A DNA stretch of 64,000 bases from Marinomonas transparens (GCF_016463975.1 NZ_JAEMNX010000005.1:124001-188000); one strand, 5' to 3'; counted from the first letter of the stretch, positions 18,288 through 27,681 are shown. Numbers and translations: made by a program. The notes: a model not told the origin generated them from the letters alone.

Positions 18288-18788
18288 CTACTTAGAGCTT
18301 TTCAGCCAACTAAAACCTGCGGGATAGCTATGATAACCATCAAAATCCGCCTTACCTAAATGGATACCTACTGACTTTGCGATGCTATAAACCATGCTGA
18401 TATGGAAGAAAAAATTGGGCAATATGTAATGATGTAAAAATTCGGGTTGTGGTAGGCTAAGTTCGACAAAACCCGCCTTTTCTCCAAGCAACACATCTTT
18501 GTTCAAGGCCTCTAACTTAGGCAATTTATTAAGGTAACCTAGGGTAGCCGATATTTGCTCTCGAACTGCACTTTTGTCATCACTTCCCTTATCAAAAGAA
18601 ACGACTTCAACACCCACCAGAGGACAATAGCCACGCAAGGCAAAATTAGCCGCTATACGGGCATTGGTTGCTAAACAAAACATATCAGCGGACAAAGAGG
18701 CCGAGAAGTGTTCTTCTGGAACCTGTTGTAGCATTTTATCAAGTTGATTAAGGTAATGAGCCAATAACGCCTTTAAATCGATATCCAT
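18288..18788 (-). CDS. DUF1993 family protein
   Basis: 166 residues, full length for DUF1993. Four predicted helices with a His pair late in the chain (EFLHHYILPNFFFHISMVYSI) suggest a DinB-like four-helix bundle; the motif PNFFFH is typical of the family. No enzymatic role is established. A GGAG site stands 4 bases before the ATG. It converges on the RND operon lipoprotein with a 24-bp gap. Confidence 0.75.
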   Translation of the reverse strand: MDIDLKALLAHYLNQLDKMLQQVPEEHFSASLSADMFCLATNARIAANFALRGYCPLVGVEVVSFDKGSDDKSAVREQISATLGYLNKLPKLEALNKDVLLGEKAGFVELSLPQPEFLHHYILPNFFFHISMVYSIAKSVGIHLGKADFDGYHSYPAGFSWLKSSK

Positions 18789-18854
18789 ACTACTCCTAAC
18801 CTAGATAGTTTCTTCCTATCTAATTAAATGCACACAGTACAGCGAATATAAAAC

Positions 18855-19307
18855 ATGAGACCACCAATGAAAATGGAATTTACCGCAATAAAACCAGACG
18901 AGTTTGCAGCGCTATTTACTGTGGTTAAACAAGGGATCTACCCTTATGTGGAAGAATGCTTTAGCTGGAACGATGACGTTCAACGTGATCGCCTGATTAA
19001 CGACTATCAACCACATTGGTTTCATTGGCTTATGATGGATAGAAAACAAATAGGGCTGGTGTGCTTTAAACCCTATGATGATGCCTTTCATATTCACTTA
19101 CTGATACTACTGCCTGACTATCAAAAACAGGGCTTTGGTAAAAAGGTCATGCAACAGATTCATCAACGAGCAAAACAAGAGTCTAAGCGTAAAATAACCC
19201 TATCCAGTTTTTCAGCCAATCAAGGTGCACTGAGGTTTTATCAATCACTTGACTATCAAACCACAGCAAAGGACGAGCAATTCCATTGCCTCGCCCTCTT
19301 ACTTTAG
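18855..19307 (+). CDS. GNAT N-acetyltransferase
   Basis: 150 residues. The acetyl-CoA-binding loop is visible as LLILLPDYQKQGFGKKVMQQIHQRA (Q/R-x-x-G-x-G/A pattern), followed by NQGALRFYQSLDYQ, which is motif B of the fold. The start is uncertain: ATG codons at 18855, 18867 and 18873 all precede the conserved part and none has a strong ribosome-binding site. The substrate is unknown. It stands alone between divergent or convergent neighbours. Confidence 0.7.
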   Translation: MRPPMKMEFTAIKPDEFAALFTVVKQGIYPYVEECFSWNDDVQRDRLINDYQPHWFHWLMMDRKQIGLVCFKPYDDAFHIHLLILLPDYQKQGFGKKVMQQIHQRAKQESKRKITLSSFSANQGALRFYQSLDYQTTAKDEQFHCLALLL

Positions 19308-19346
19308 ATTTATTCATGACAATATTGGATACTGTGTTTTCTAAAT

Positions 19347-20558
19347 CTAAGCGACCTCTTCCCAAGCAGGAAATGGATCCGCCAATGCCATCCATGCCGC
19401 TTTGCCTGCCAATAGCTCTTGCTCGGTTAATAAGCACCCATCTAAGGTGGCCGCTATAGCCTCTTTGTCTAAGTTTTGTCCAATAAACACCAATTCCTGA
19501 CGCATATCACCAAAAGGTTCCACCCACTGAGCTTCAATGGAAGCAAGGTAATCAGGGTCTTCCGGCCAGCGATTTTTAGGCACCGCTTTCCAAAACATGC
19601 CAGCAAAACCATAATGGGCAATCCCCCCCGCTTGACTCCATTGCCCTGCAAATTCTGGCCGACTTGCTAGCCAAAAGTAACCTTTAGAGCGCAGCAGCTT
19701 TCCAAATGCTTCAGTATTATGAAGGAAGTCAAAAAAACGCTGTGGATGAAAAGGACGACGCGCCAAATAAGCAAAACTTCCGATACCATACTCTTGCGTT
19801 TCAGGCACATGCTCGCCACGCATTTCTTTCAGCCAACCAGCCGCTTGTTGCGCCCGCTCGAAGCTAAACTTTCCCGTTCCTAAAAGGCGTTTTGGCTCTA
19901 TGTTGCCCTGTCGAATGGCAATAATTTCGGCCTCTGTATTCAAGGAGCAGAGTATTGACTCTAACTGGTGCAATGCTTTTTCACTGACTAAATCCGTTTT
20001 ACTAATTAGAATCACATCTGCAAATTCCACTTGCTCAATCAATAAGTCCGCGACACTACGCTCATCCTCTTCTCCTAATGACTCCCCTGTTTCCTTCAAG
20101 GCACTAGCCTCTTCATAATCCTTCATAAAATTGACCGCATCCACCACTGTCACCATGGTATCAAGCTGAGCAACATCCGATAAACTCACCCCATTTTCAT
20201 CAGCGAACGTGAAGGTTTCCGCCACGGGAAGCGGCTCAGAAATCCCCGTTGACTCGATCAGTAAATAATCAAAGCGCTTGTCCTGTGCCAGTTTACTGAC
20301 TTCAATCAAGAGATCTTCTCGCAAGGTACAACAGATACAACCATTGCTCATTTCGACTAATTTTTCTTCGCTACGATTCAACGACACATCTTGCGAAATC
20401 GTCGCCGCATCGATGTTTATCTCACTCATATCATTAACAATAACCGCGACTTTTAATCCCTCACGGTTATTTAATATGTGACTCAATACGGTGGTTTTAC
20501 CCGCCCCCAAAAAGCCAGACAACACAGTAACAGGCAATTTACCTTGATGGTTTCCCAT
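19347..20558 (-). CDS. Zur-controlled COG0523 (CobW/ZigA-type) zinc-metallochaperone GTPase
   Basis: 403 residues. Walker A is GFLGAGKTT (15-23), the metal-binding CxCC motif is C74-x-C76-C77 (NGCICC), and the SKTD of the GTP-specificity motif (LISKTDLV) follows. The C-terminal CobW_C domain is complete. COG0523 GTPases deliver Zn or Co to client enzymes; members under Zur act in zinc starvation (ZigA/ZagA type). Here the Zur assignment rests on a near-ideal palindrome 13 bp upstream of the ATG, just before the AGGAG site. Genes upstream on the same strand encode a GNAT and a zinc-type carbonic anhydrase. Confidence 0.88.
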   Translation of the reverse strand: MGNHQGKLPVTVLSGFLGAGKTTVLSHILNNREGLKVAVIVNDMSEINIDAATISQDVSLNRSEEKLVEMSNGCICCTLREDLLIEVSKLAQDKRFDYLLIESTGISEPLPVAETFTFADENGVSLSDVAQLDTMVTVVDAVNFMKDYEEASALKETGESLGEEDERSVADLLIEQVEFADVILISKTDLVSEKALHQLESILCSLNTEAEIIAIRQGNIEPKRLLGTGKFSFERAQQAAGWLKEMRGEHVPETQEYGIGSFAYLARRPFHPQRFFDFLHNTEAFGKLLRSKGYFWLASRPEFAGQWSQAGGIAHYGFAGMFWKAVPKNRWPEDPDYLASIEAQWVEPFGDMRQELVFIGQNLDKEAIAATLDGCLLTEQELLAGKAAWMALADPFPAWEEVA

Positions 20559-20570
20559 GATTTTCTCCTA

Positions 20571-20607
20571 CAACAATGAAATGTTATAATATAACATTTC
20601 ATTGTTG
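20571..20607 (-). promoter_or_regulatory. Zur box: 37-bp perfect palindrome
   Basis: Arms 20571-20588 and 20590-20607 are exact reverse complements around a single central A (20589). The core half-site GAAATGTTATA and its mirror TATAACATTTC form the 23-bp pattern known for gammaproteobacterial Zur operators. The outer CAACAAT/ATTGTTG extends the symmetry. It lies 13 bp upstream of the GTPase start, so bound Zur would block the promoter or initiation region. The palindrome is seen directly; Zur is assigned from the known consensus. Confidence 0.88.
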
Positions 20608-20657
20608 ATGAGTAGATATCCAACATCAGCGACACGGTAAGAAAAGCGAAAATATAC

Positions 20658-21149
20658 TTATTCAGTATCTTGCGGTGAAAAGTGCCGCCGATAAAAATCG
20701 GTCATGGCATGTTTTGGATTAGCTGAAAAATATTGCCAGCCCCAACCTTGATAGTGATTTAACGCTCTCCGGTTAGTTCGGCTCACGGATAATAAAGCCC
20801 CCTTACAGCCTTTCTCCATAAGTTGCTCCGCAATAAATTGTTGCAGTTGAGCGGCCAAACCAGAGCCACGGTATTCAGAAATCAAGTAGATCAAATTCAC
20901 ATAGCCGGTATCAGCAAGCTCAGAAAAAGCTCTGAACTCTAGCTGACCAATAATTTTACCTTGCGCCCATAAATGAAAATAAAAGTAGTCCGGATTGCCA
21001 ACTTTAAGGAAAAGGTTGTCTTGATAACCTACTATGGAAGCTTCAAACCCTTCATAGGTATCGAAGCTACAAAAATACGAATCCCTGCGAAAATCAACAC
21101 AGGTTTGAAAATCGTCTTCCACATTGATTCTTTTAAAATCTACTTCCAT
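20658..21149 (-). CDS. GNAT N-acetyltransferase
   Basis: 163 residues. LIYLISEYRGSGLAAQLQQFI is the acetyl-CoA pyrophosphate loop (R-G-S-G-L-A), and NRRALNHYQGWGWQYF is motif B. The N-terminal part (KRINVEDDFQTCVDFRRDSYFCSF) is typical of GNATs with a short beta hairpin. The substrate is unknown. It lies between the carbonic anhydrase gene with its terminator and the Zur box, so it is probably expressed on its own. Confidence 0.72.
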   Translation of the reverse strand: MEVDFKRINVEDDFQTCVDFRRDSYFCSFDTYEGFEASIVGYQDNLFLKVGNPDYFYFHLWAQGKIIGQLEFRAFSELADTGYVNLIYLISEYRGSGLAAQLQQFIAEQLMEKGCKGALLSVSRTNRRALNHYQGWGWQYFSANPKHAMTDFYRRHFSPQDTE

Positions 21150-21169
21150 GACTTTCTTCTACCTAGGTT

Positions 21170-21195
21170 AAAAAGCCCTCTATCAAAGAGGGCTT
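21170..21195 (-). terminator. Rho-independent terminator of the carbonic anhydrase gene
   Basis: Nine-base arms AAGCCCTCT (21173-21181) and AGAGGGCTT (21187-21195) with a 5-base loop. On the minus strand the stem is followed by a run of T, about 45 bp after the carbonic anhydrase stop. It could also stop rightward transcription only weakly, since the plus-strand side lacks a T-run. Confidence 0.85.
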
Positions 21196-21239
21196 CGTAT
21201 CACGATCCAGCTATCTTAGCTCAGAACATAGAAATTCAC

Positions 21240-22100
21240 TTATTCTATAGGTGAAAGTAAATCTGGGTTAACCACTAGGTTTCTTACCCCATGGGCATGG
21301 TCTTCTTTAAAGACGTTATCGCTATCACACCAATCGCCAATCGTCTCAATATTCACTTTCTCTACTTTAGGACGAACATTCCATGTTACCTGATAAGGAG
21401 AGGCTTTTTCATTATAGCCAGGCCCCGTTGTTGAACCCGCATAAGTTACTGGAGTGCCTGTATTATTCGGAATATCGGTGGCTTGATAAAGGCCATCACG
21501 TACACCATGGGCAGTCAATTTATTGAAATCAAGCGCTTGATTATCATTGACCGCCACATAGACTTGCGCTTCCACACGTAACTGAGGATTCTTTATTTCA
21601 TCGCTAATGCAAGACCCGAGTGTTGGGCCCGGCTTTACCTGAGCAGACGAGTAAACATAATGTACTTCAATGGTGTCACCAGGGAATACTTGGCTATGCT
21701 TACTCTTACAGACAGAGCCACCCTTAATAGGCTTAAGCTCTTCAGCAGTCAGTTTGCCCGCATAAACATAACCAGTTTGATAACCTTCACCATTGCCGTT
21801 ACCCGCATATTGAGTGAACTCTCCCCCTTTATGCTCGGCATTTTTATGGAAATGGATATTACAGAGGTTCATTTTGGTCGACACTGGCGCGGCGCCAAAG
21901 CTTCGAATATTACGGCCAAACTTAAGATCAATATCTCGTGGGGCTTGAGGACCAAAACCTTTTCCTTCCGTATTTTCAGCTAACTCATGTCGCTGTTCAC
22001 TGATGGTTTCATCAGAAACTACCTTGTGTTCGCCAGCCAACACAGCACCAGAAAGAAGCGTAAAACCAACCACCCCAACCACTTTATTCATTCTCATCAT
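21240..22100 (-). CDS. Secreted delta-class carbonic anhydrase
   Basis: About 286 residues. The signal peptide (VVGVVGFTLLSGAVLAG) predicts export. The mature protein carries the pattern of bacterial delta-class carbonic anhydrases: NLCNIHFHKNAEHKGGEF, with the H-x-H and a following His as zinc ligands, GSVCKSKHSQVFPGD, and a long tail with YVAVND and DWCDSDN. Four to six Cys suggest disulfides in the periplasm. It would interconvert CO2 and bicarbonate outside the cytoplasm. The start at 22100 is chosen for the AAGG five bases upstream; a GTG two codons earlier is possible. It lies upstream of the Zur-regulated GTPase. Confidence 0.78.
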   Translation of the reverse strand: MMRMNKVVGVVGFTLLSGAVLAGEHKVVSDETISEQRHELAENTEGKGFGPQAPRDIDLKFGRNIRSFGAAPVSTKMNLCNIHFHKNAEHKGGEFTQYAGNGNGEGYQTGYVYAGKLTAEELKPIKGGSVCKSKHSQVFPGDTIEVHYVYSSAQVKPGPTLGSCISDEIKNPQLRVEAQVYVAVNDNQALDFNKLTAHGVRDGLYQATDIPNNTGTPVTYAGSTTGPGYNEKASPYQVTWNVRPKVEKVNIETIGDWCDSDNVFKEDHAHGVRNLVVNPDLLSPIE

Positions 22101-22452
22101 TAACACCTTAGTTCGATTTAGATCATAGGAAAACCAACTTTTTATTCAATCCATGATGAAAAGCACTGCTCCAGTATAGGAGGGAGAGACCTATTTCTAA
22201 GAGAGAAAACCAAGGAAGTTATGCCGTAAAAGTGTGAACTTTATGAAAAAAGCATGTTTTCTATAAAAAGTAATGATTTTGAAACAATACCCATGTAGGG
22301 GCTTAAATTAAGCCATTTCTAAATATTTTAGTCTCTTTTTCAGGATTCAAATTCCCCTTATCCCTAATCATTGAGAACAGAGTTGCAACGCATTCAAAAA
22401 AGACACAGAATAAAAAACATCGTTCTAAATAATAAAAGGAAAATAGAACAAA
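22101..22452. promoter_or_regulatory. Divergent intergenic region (carbonic anhydrase / Lrp) with two inverted repeats
   Basis: About 350 bp with no gene seen. A perfect 15-bp palindrome (GGCTTAA, A, TTAAGCC) is at 22300-22314. Closer to the Lrp gene, GTTCTA (22422-22427) and TAGAAC (22444-22449) flank the AAGGA ribosome-binding site and end three bases before the ATG. That pair could be an operator for Lrp autoregulation or a hairpin masking the site. No Zur-type palindrome is seen in front of the carbonic anhydrase. Confidence 0.4.
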
Positions 22453-22923
22453 ATGCACTTAGATAGTACAGATTTGCAACTACTTGCTTTAATTCAAACT
22501 AATGATAGTATCTCGACAGAAGCCATGGCGCAGCAAGTTGGGTTATCAAAAACGCCCTGCTGGAGACGCGTACAAAAACTAGAAAACGCAGGCTTTATTA
22601 AACGTCGAGTTGCCCTCTTGGACGCCGACAAACTAGAACTGGGGGTATCCGTTTTTGTACAAGTAAAAACCAATCAGCACGATGCAAACTGGGCAACTGA
22701 ATTTGCTCGCATTGTGGCCGGGTTTCCTGAAGTGGTTGAATTTTATCGCATGGCAGGAGAATACGACTATTTACTGCGCGTCTTAGTAAAAGACATTCCA
22801 GCTTATGACAATTTTTATAAACGATTAATTAGCGCAACCGCTTTAACCGATGTCACTTCTAACTTCGCCATGGAACAAATTAAATGGACCACGGAGTTAC
22901 CTTTGCCTAATAACCAAGAGTGA
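22453..22923 (+). CDS. Lrp/AsnC family transcriptional regulator
   Basis: 156 residues. N-terminal winged helix (DLQLLALIQTNDSISTEAMAQQVGLSKTPCWRRVQKLE) followed by the RAM ligand-binding domain (VVEFYRMAGEYDYLLRVLVKDIPAYDNF). Length and layout are standard. Lrp-type proteins sense amino acids; the gene 52 bp downstream is a PLP enzyme of aminotransferase class V, a likely target. The ribosome-binding site sits inside a small inverted repeat. Confidence 0.87.
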   Translation: MHLDSTDLQLLALIQTNDSISTEAMAQQVGLSKTPCWRRVQKLENAGFIKRRVALLDADKLELGVSVFVQVKTNQHDANWATEFARIVAGFPEVVEFYRMAGEYDYLLRVLVKDIPAYDNFYKRLISATALTDVTSNFAMEQIKWTTELPLPNNQE

Positions 22924-22975
22924 AGAATGAACAGACTGTTAAGCGATTAAGCGCACTCAAACTTAGGTGTAACCA

Positions 22976-24625
22976 ATGCTGACAGCGGTTGAAAATAATA
23001 AGCAAGTCTCTGAACAAGAAGACCTACTCTCTCACATTCGTAACGGTATAATAGGCAAGGACACCCCTATTACCACACCTTTTGGACAAAGAGTCTTAAC
23101 CTATGCCGATTATACGGCATCGGCCCGCAGTCTGGACTTCATCGAAGATGCCATTCGCCAATACGTTCTCCCCTTCTACGCCAACACCCATACAGAAGCA
23201 AACGCCACCGGACAACAAACCACGGCATTTCGAGAGCAAGCCCGCCAGCAAATTCGCTCTGCCGTTAATGCCAGTGACGACGACCTAATATTATTTTGTG
23301 GTAGCGGTGCCACCAGTGCGATCAACACACTCATTAGCCAGTTAAATTTGCGCCAATTAAGTGCTTCGAAAAAAGCTGAACTCTGCATTTTCATAGGCCC
23401 TTACGAACATCACTCTAATGAATTGCCTTGGCGAGAATTAGGAGTAGAAGTCATTCGAATTGCTGAAGCAGAGACAGGAGGAGCTTGTCTCATTTCACTC
23501 GAAGAACAGCTAAAACGACAGCAAGGCAAATACCTGATTGGTAGCTTTAGCGCAGCTTCAAACGTAACAGGTATTCTCTGCGATCAAGACGCTATTACCT
23601 CATTATTACATAGCTACAACGCCCTCGCCCTTTGGGACTTTGCCGCAGCAGCACCCTATGTCGATTTAGACATGAACCCACAAGGTGATAAGACACTTGC
23701 TAAAGACGCTCTTTTCTTTTCTACCCATAAATTTATTGGTGGCCCAAGCACACCAGGTATTTTAGTGGTCAAAAAAGCCATCATTAAAAATGATAAACCT
23801 AGCCTCATTGGCGGTGGCACCGTGTCTTTTGTCACACCAAACAACCACACCTTTTTACCAATAGGCGAGCGCCGCGAAGAAGGCGGCACCCCTAGCATTA
23901 TAGAATCGATTCGTGCAGGTTTGGTTCTTCAGCTAAAACAAGAAGTGGGTACAAAAGTCATCGAGTCACGAGAACATGAACTGGTAAAATTGATAGACAA
24001 ACACTGGCACCAACACCCAAAAATCGAGCAACTGGGCAATCATCAGGCTGCTCGTTTATCGATTACCTCTTTTAGAATCAAAACCGATGAGGGCTATTTA
24101 CATCATGGCTTTGTCACCGCGTTGTTAAATGATTTATTTGGCATTCAAGTACGCGGCGGCTGTTCTTGCGCAGGCCCTTATGGACACCAGTTACTAGGTA
24201 TAAACACACAGCAGTCGAAGCGTATTCAGGAAGCGTTACTAAAAGGTGAAAAGCTCGTCAAACCAGGTTGGGTGAGGTTCAATCTCAACTATTTTTTAGA
24301 AGATTCAGAAGCCCAGTTCATCTTAGAAGCGATCGATTTTGTTGCAGAACACGGACTGACTATTCTACCCTACTACGCCTACGATCAAACGGCCGACCTA
24401 TGGCGCTTTCAGGGCAAATCCACAACGCCTATGTTATTGAGTGATGCATTTAAATTTCAACCTATAGCTGAATCAGTCCAATCAATAGCTGAGGCTAGAA
24501 ACACTTACTTATTAATAGCACATGACATAGTGCAAGGCTGTCATTCAGGACATTACAAGAAACAACCTCAGCCCTTCGATCACAGCTTTAACGATATAAA
24601 ATGCTTTGTTTTATCACAGGAATAA
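22976..24625 (+). CDS. Aminotransferase class V-fold PLP enzyme
   Basis: 549 residues, about 140 longer than ordinary cysteine desulfurases. The fold-type I core is clear: YADYTASARSLDFIE, LFCGSGATSAINTL, and the PLP Lys in FFSTHKFIGGPSTPGILVV. A Cys-rich loop, VRGGCSCAGPYGH, is in the position of the catalytic Cys loop of desulfurases, and the C-terminal 100 residues are extra. Related proteins are annotated as aminotransferases or selenocysteine-lyase-like; the reaction is not certain. The Lrp regulator immediately upstream suggests amino-acid control. Confidence 0.78.
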   Translation: MLTAVENNKQVSEQEDLLSHIRNGIIGKDTPITTPFGQRVLTYADYTASARSLDFIEDAIRQYVLPFYANTHTEANATGQQTTAFREQARQQIRSAVNASDDDLILFCGSGATSAINTLISQLNLRQLSASKKAELCIFIGPYEHHSNELPWRELGVEVIRIAEAETGGACLISLEEQLKRQQGKYLIGSFSAASNVTGILCDQDAITSLLHSYNALALWDFAAAAPYVDLDMNPQGDKTLAKDALFFSTHKFIGGPSTPGILVVKKAIIKNDKPSLIGGGTVSFVTPNNHTFLPIGERREEGGTPSIIESIRAGLVLQLKQEVGTKVIESREHELVKLIDKHWHQHPKIEQLGNHQAARLSITSFRIKTDEGYLHHGFVTALLNDLFGIQVRGGCSCAGPYGHQLLGINTQQSKRIQEALLKGEKLVKPGWVRFNLNYFLEDSEAQFILEAIDFVAEHGLTILPYYAYDQTADLWRFQGKSTTPMLLSDAFKFQPIAESVQSIAEARNTYLLIAHDIVQGCHSGHYKKQPQPFDHSFNDIKCFVLSQE

Positions 24626-24867
24626 TAAGCCCCCTTCTAACAAAACACATAAATTACGTCATTAAAAACGCAGCCATAAATTCCATTAAAACGTTATGAT
24701 TTAACAAATAACACCATCACCTAACGATAGTTCGCCACACTCCGGTAACATTTCAACACTTATTCTATCTGGGTATAAAGGCATTTTTTTGCTATAAATC
24801 AGTATCTACTTACCTATTAATCAACGACATAGCACTAAACTAAAATACATTTTAGCTGGAATTTTTT

Positions 24868-25899
24868 ATGCCTGTTCACAACACCTCGCGTCCTAAATTT
24901 CGACCTATTATCAACCTCCTTCTCTTGCTTTCATTTTTTAGCTCAATAAGCAGCGCATCGACATTATCCACTGTTATCGACAGAGGAGACCTTAATTGTG
25001 GTGTCTACCCTGACGACCCAGGGCGCAGTGCGATTTCCGTAAAAGGCCATTGGAGAGGCTTTTATGTCGATTTTTGCAAGGCAGTTGCTGCTGCCGTATT
25101 AAAAAACCCAAATTACATAAATTATGTTGAAGTGAAAGCTAAGACACGATTTACATCTTTAGAAGATAAGGTCGTCGATGTTGTTATGTATAGTTCTACT
25201 TGGACATTAGGGCGAGAAAACAAATACCACATTCGCTTCCCAGCCATCTACCTATTTGATGGACAAGGCTTTGTCGTTCGTAAGAGTTCAAACATAAAGT
25301 CTTTAGCCGATCTCAATGGAAAAAACATTTGTGTAACAGAAAACACAACAACGCAGAAAAACATTGAAGAGTACATAACGACCCAAAATTTCAATAGCAC
25401 CATTATATTTGTCAATGGTGATCAATTTTTCCGTAGTAACGTGTGTGATGCTTATACCGCAGATCGCATGAACCTATTAATCAACTTAGCAAACCGTACA
25501 GATAGACAAGAAGATTACTCGGTATTACCAATGACGTTTTCACGTGAACCCATTGGGCCAACAGTGAGAGATGATGACCCGCAATGGGAAAAAATCATTC
25601 GCTCCGTGGTACAGGCAACTATCTTGGCCGAAGAAAAAGGCATCACCTCGAGCAATGTAGATTTGATTAGAAAAACGAGTAAAAACATAGAAATCAATAA
25701 TTTATTAGGAAACAGTGGGAGTATAGGAGTACAGCTAGGCCTAGATCCAGATTGGGCCTATCGAGTTATAAAAGCAGTAGGGAATTACGAAGAAATCTTT
25801 AATCGCTATTTTGGTCCCGGAACTCCAGTTGATACAAAACGAGGTCTGAATGCGCTATGGAGTGATGGCGGCATACTATTCGCGCCTCCATTTAAGTAA
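24868..25899 (+). CDS. Periplasmic amino-acid-binding protein (AapJ-like)
   Basis: 343 residues. Signal peptide ending near SSISSAS, then an SBP_bac_3-type fold with the general L-amino-acid-binding signature (GVYPDDPGRSAISVKGHWRGFYVDFCKAVAAAV, SLADLNGKNICVTENTTTQ and C-terminal IGVQLGLDPDWAYRVI). AapJ normally delivers to AapQMP, but no permease or ATPase gene is present. The next gene, 33 bp on, is a membrane diguanylate cyclase, so this binding protein probably serves as its periplasmic ligand sensor. Confidence 0.8.
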   Translation: MPVHNTSRPKFRPIINLLLLLSFFSSISSASTLSTVIDRGDLNCGVYPDDPGRSAISVKGHWRGFYVDFCKAVAAAVLKNPNYINYVEVKAKTRFTSLEDKVVDVVMYSSTWTLGRENKYHIRFPAIYLFDGQGFVVRKSSNIKSLADLNGKNICVTENTTTQKNIEEYITTQNFNSTIIFVNGDQFFRSNVCDAYTADRMNLLINLANRTDRQEDYSVLPMTFSREPIGPTVRDDDPQWEKIIRSVVQATILAEEKGITSSNVDLIRKTSKNIEINNLLGNSGSIGVQLGLDPDWAYRVIKAVGNYEEIFNRYFGPGTPVDTKRGLNALWSDGGILFAPPFK

Positions 25900-25932
25900 T
25901 TATCATCCGGACCTATATCTAGGAGTAAATAA

Positions 25933-27627
25933 GTGCATTCTAAGAGTCGTACCTGGCTAAAACCACTTGATCGAATAGGGTTTCGCCTAAACTTGGTACT
26001 GTTTGCTGTATTGGGATTCTATTTACTAACCAGTAGTTACAGTATTTATACTTTATGGCAGCAGGCAAAAGAGTTTAAGGTACTTTCACATGTCCAGTTT
26101 GAACGCGCCATGTATGCTGCCGAGCTATCAAGAAATACTGAGCTCCTGACAGCAAAAACATTAGAAAAAATAATTAGCCAACAGTACAGTAATGTAGACC
26201 CTCAGCACTTAAGTGAAAGCTTCAAGCAATTCTTCAATACAATTCGCAATAAGCTCTTAGCTAATTCGGAACAAGAAAAGCAGCGCCTACAAGATATAGA
26301 TAGGCTTAGCACTCAATATTTCCATTCACTGGAATTTCTAGATGATCAAATTTTCGAAGCAAAAAAACTGAATAGAGAGATCAATGAAATCAAGAAAGAG
26401 CTCATTGATTTTCAAGAAAACAATACCTTCAAAGAAAATATATCAGAATCAAACATCATTCTTTACAAGTTATTAATAGATACCGCTAACACAACCGTTT
26501 TAGCTTTATATTCAGAAAGTCCAGGTCAACTAAACAGACTAATGACGTCTACACAATCCAACATTAATGAGATGTCGGCTGTAAACAACAAGAACAAGAA
26601 TCAAGACTTACTCTTTGAAAAAATAAAAAGCCTCTCAGAGCTGACTCTTGTTACAAAAAACAAAAAGATCAAACAACGCCTCTCTATTCTTGGGGCAGCA
26701 CGTCAAACACGTCTTTCTGCACAGCGCTTAAGTAGTGCTTGCTTTGAGTTTTACTTATCTGTAAAAAATGCCACAAATGAAGCTTCTAACAAACACAGTA
26801 AACTGATTAATTCTGTCGTCGTTAAAATTTTTATATTTAGTTTAGCTTTTTTAGCTCTAACCATTCTTTCCTTCTGGTTCATACAACATTATTTAATTCG
26901 CAGACTAAATGTTCTCAGTAAAGTTATGATCCAACACATCAACGGTAATCCAGTTAAGATTCCCCAATCAGGAAAAGATGAAATCTCAGTCATTGCTAAA
27001 GCCTTTTCTATTTTTGTTGATTCAACAACAAAAGCAAAATCAGAGTCATTAAAAGCTCAAAAAGAGGCAGAAGAAGCCAATGAGAAATTGCTCGAATTGA
27101 ATGAATCATTACAACTGATCAGTCAAACCGACGACCTAACTAAGATAGCTAACCGCCGTCACTTTTTTAACCGATTAAGAGATGACTGGGAAGCCGCTAA
27201 AACATCGCAACACCATCTCAGTATTATCATGATCGACTTGGACTACTTTAAAGCCTACAACGACTTTTATGGACATCAAGAAGGAGATAAATGCTTATAT
27301 CAAGTCAGTCAAATTCTTAAGTCACACATAGATACGACAGCCGGTATGATTGCTCGTTATGGTGGCGAAGAGTTTATCGTACTACTACCAGAATTTAATC
27401 AACAAGAAACCTACAAACTCGCGAATAGCCTAAAAGCATCTATACTAGAAAAAGCAATTCCTCATGAAAAATCGTCACTGGGTCTAGTAACTTTAAGCAT
27501 AGGAATCGCCACTCAAATACCAAACTCCAATAATAATCCAGAGCAACTTATTTCTATTGCAGACCAAGCATTGTATGACGCAAAACATAATGGGCGTAAT
27601 ACGGTATGTGGCATTCAAACAACTTAA
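25933..27627 (+). CDS. Membrane diguanylate cyclase (HAMP-GGDEF)
   Basis: 564 residues, GTG start with AGGAG nearby. TM1 is about residues 18-40, a helical periplasmic domain spans about 41-295, TM2 about 296-318 (IFIFSLAFLALTILSFWF), a HAMP-like segment about 320-370, a coiled coil about 370-395 and GGDEF about 398-560. The active-site motif is GGEEF at 477-481, with the usual DDLTKIANRR and MIDLDYFKAYND metal and substrate motifs, so c-di-GMP synthesis is expected. The inhibitory RxxD site upstream of GGEEF is missing, suggesting little product inhibition. The all-helical periplasmic sensor resembles TorS-type sensors that read a binding-protein partner. Confidence 0.87.
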   Translation: MHSKSRTWLKPLDRIGFRLNLVLFAVLGFYLLTSSYSIYTLWQQAKEFKVLSHVQFERAMYAAELSRNTELLTAKTLEKIISQQYSNVDPQHLSESFKQFFNTIRNKLLANSEQEKQRLQDIDRLSTQYFHSLEFLDDQIFEAKKLNREINEIKKELIDFQENNTFKENISESNIILYKLLIDTANTTVLALYSESPGQLNRLMTSTQSNINEMSAVNNKNKNQDLLFEKIKSLSELTLVTKNKKIKQRLSILGAARQTRLSAQRLSSACFEFYLSVKNATNEASNKHSKLINSVVVKIFIFSLAFLALTILSFWFIQHYLIRRLNVLSKVMIQHINGNPVKIPQSGKDEISVIAKAFSIFVDSTTKAKSESLKAQKEAEEANEKLLELNESLQLISQTDDLTKIANRRHFFNRLRDDWEAAKTSQHHLSIIMIDLDYFKAYNDFYGHQEGDKCLYQVSQILKSHIDTTAGMIARYGGEEFIVLLPEFNQQETYKLANSLKASILEKAIPHEKSSLGLVTLSIGIATQIPNSNNNPEQLISIADQALYDAKHNGRNTVCGIQTT

Positions 27628-27681
27628 GACAACGAAAGCGCCACCAGCGACTCCCAAAATAGAGTGAAACACATCAGCCAA

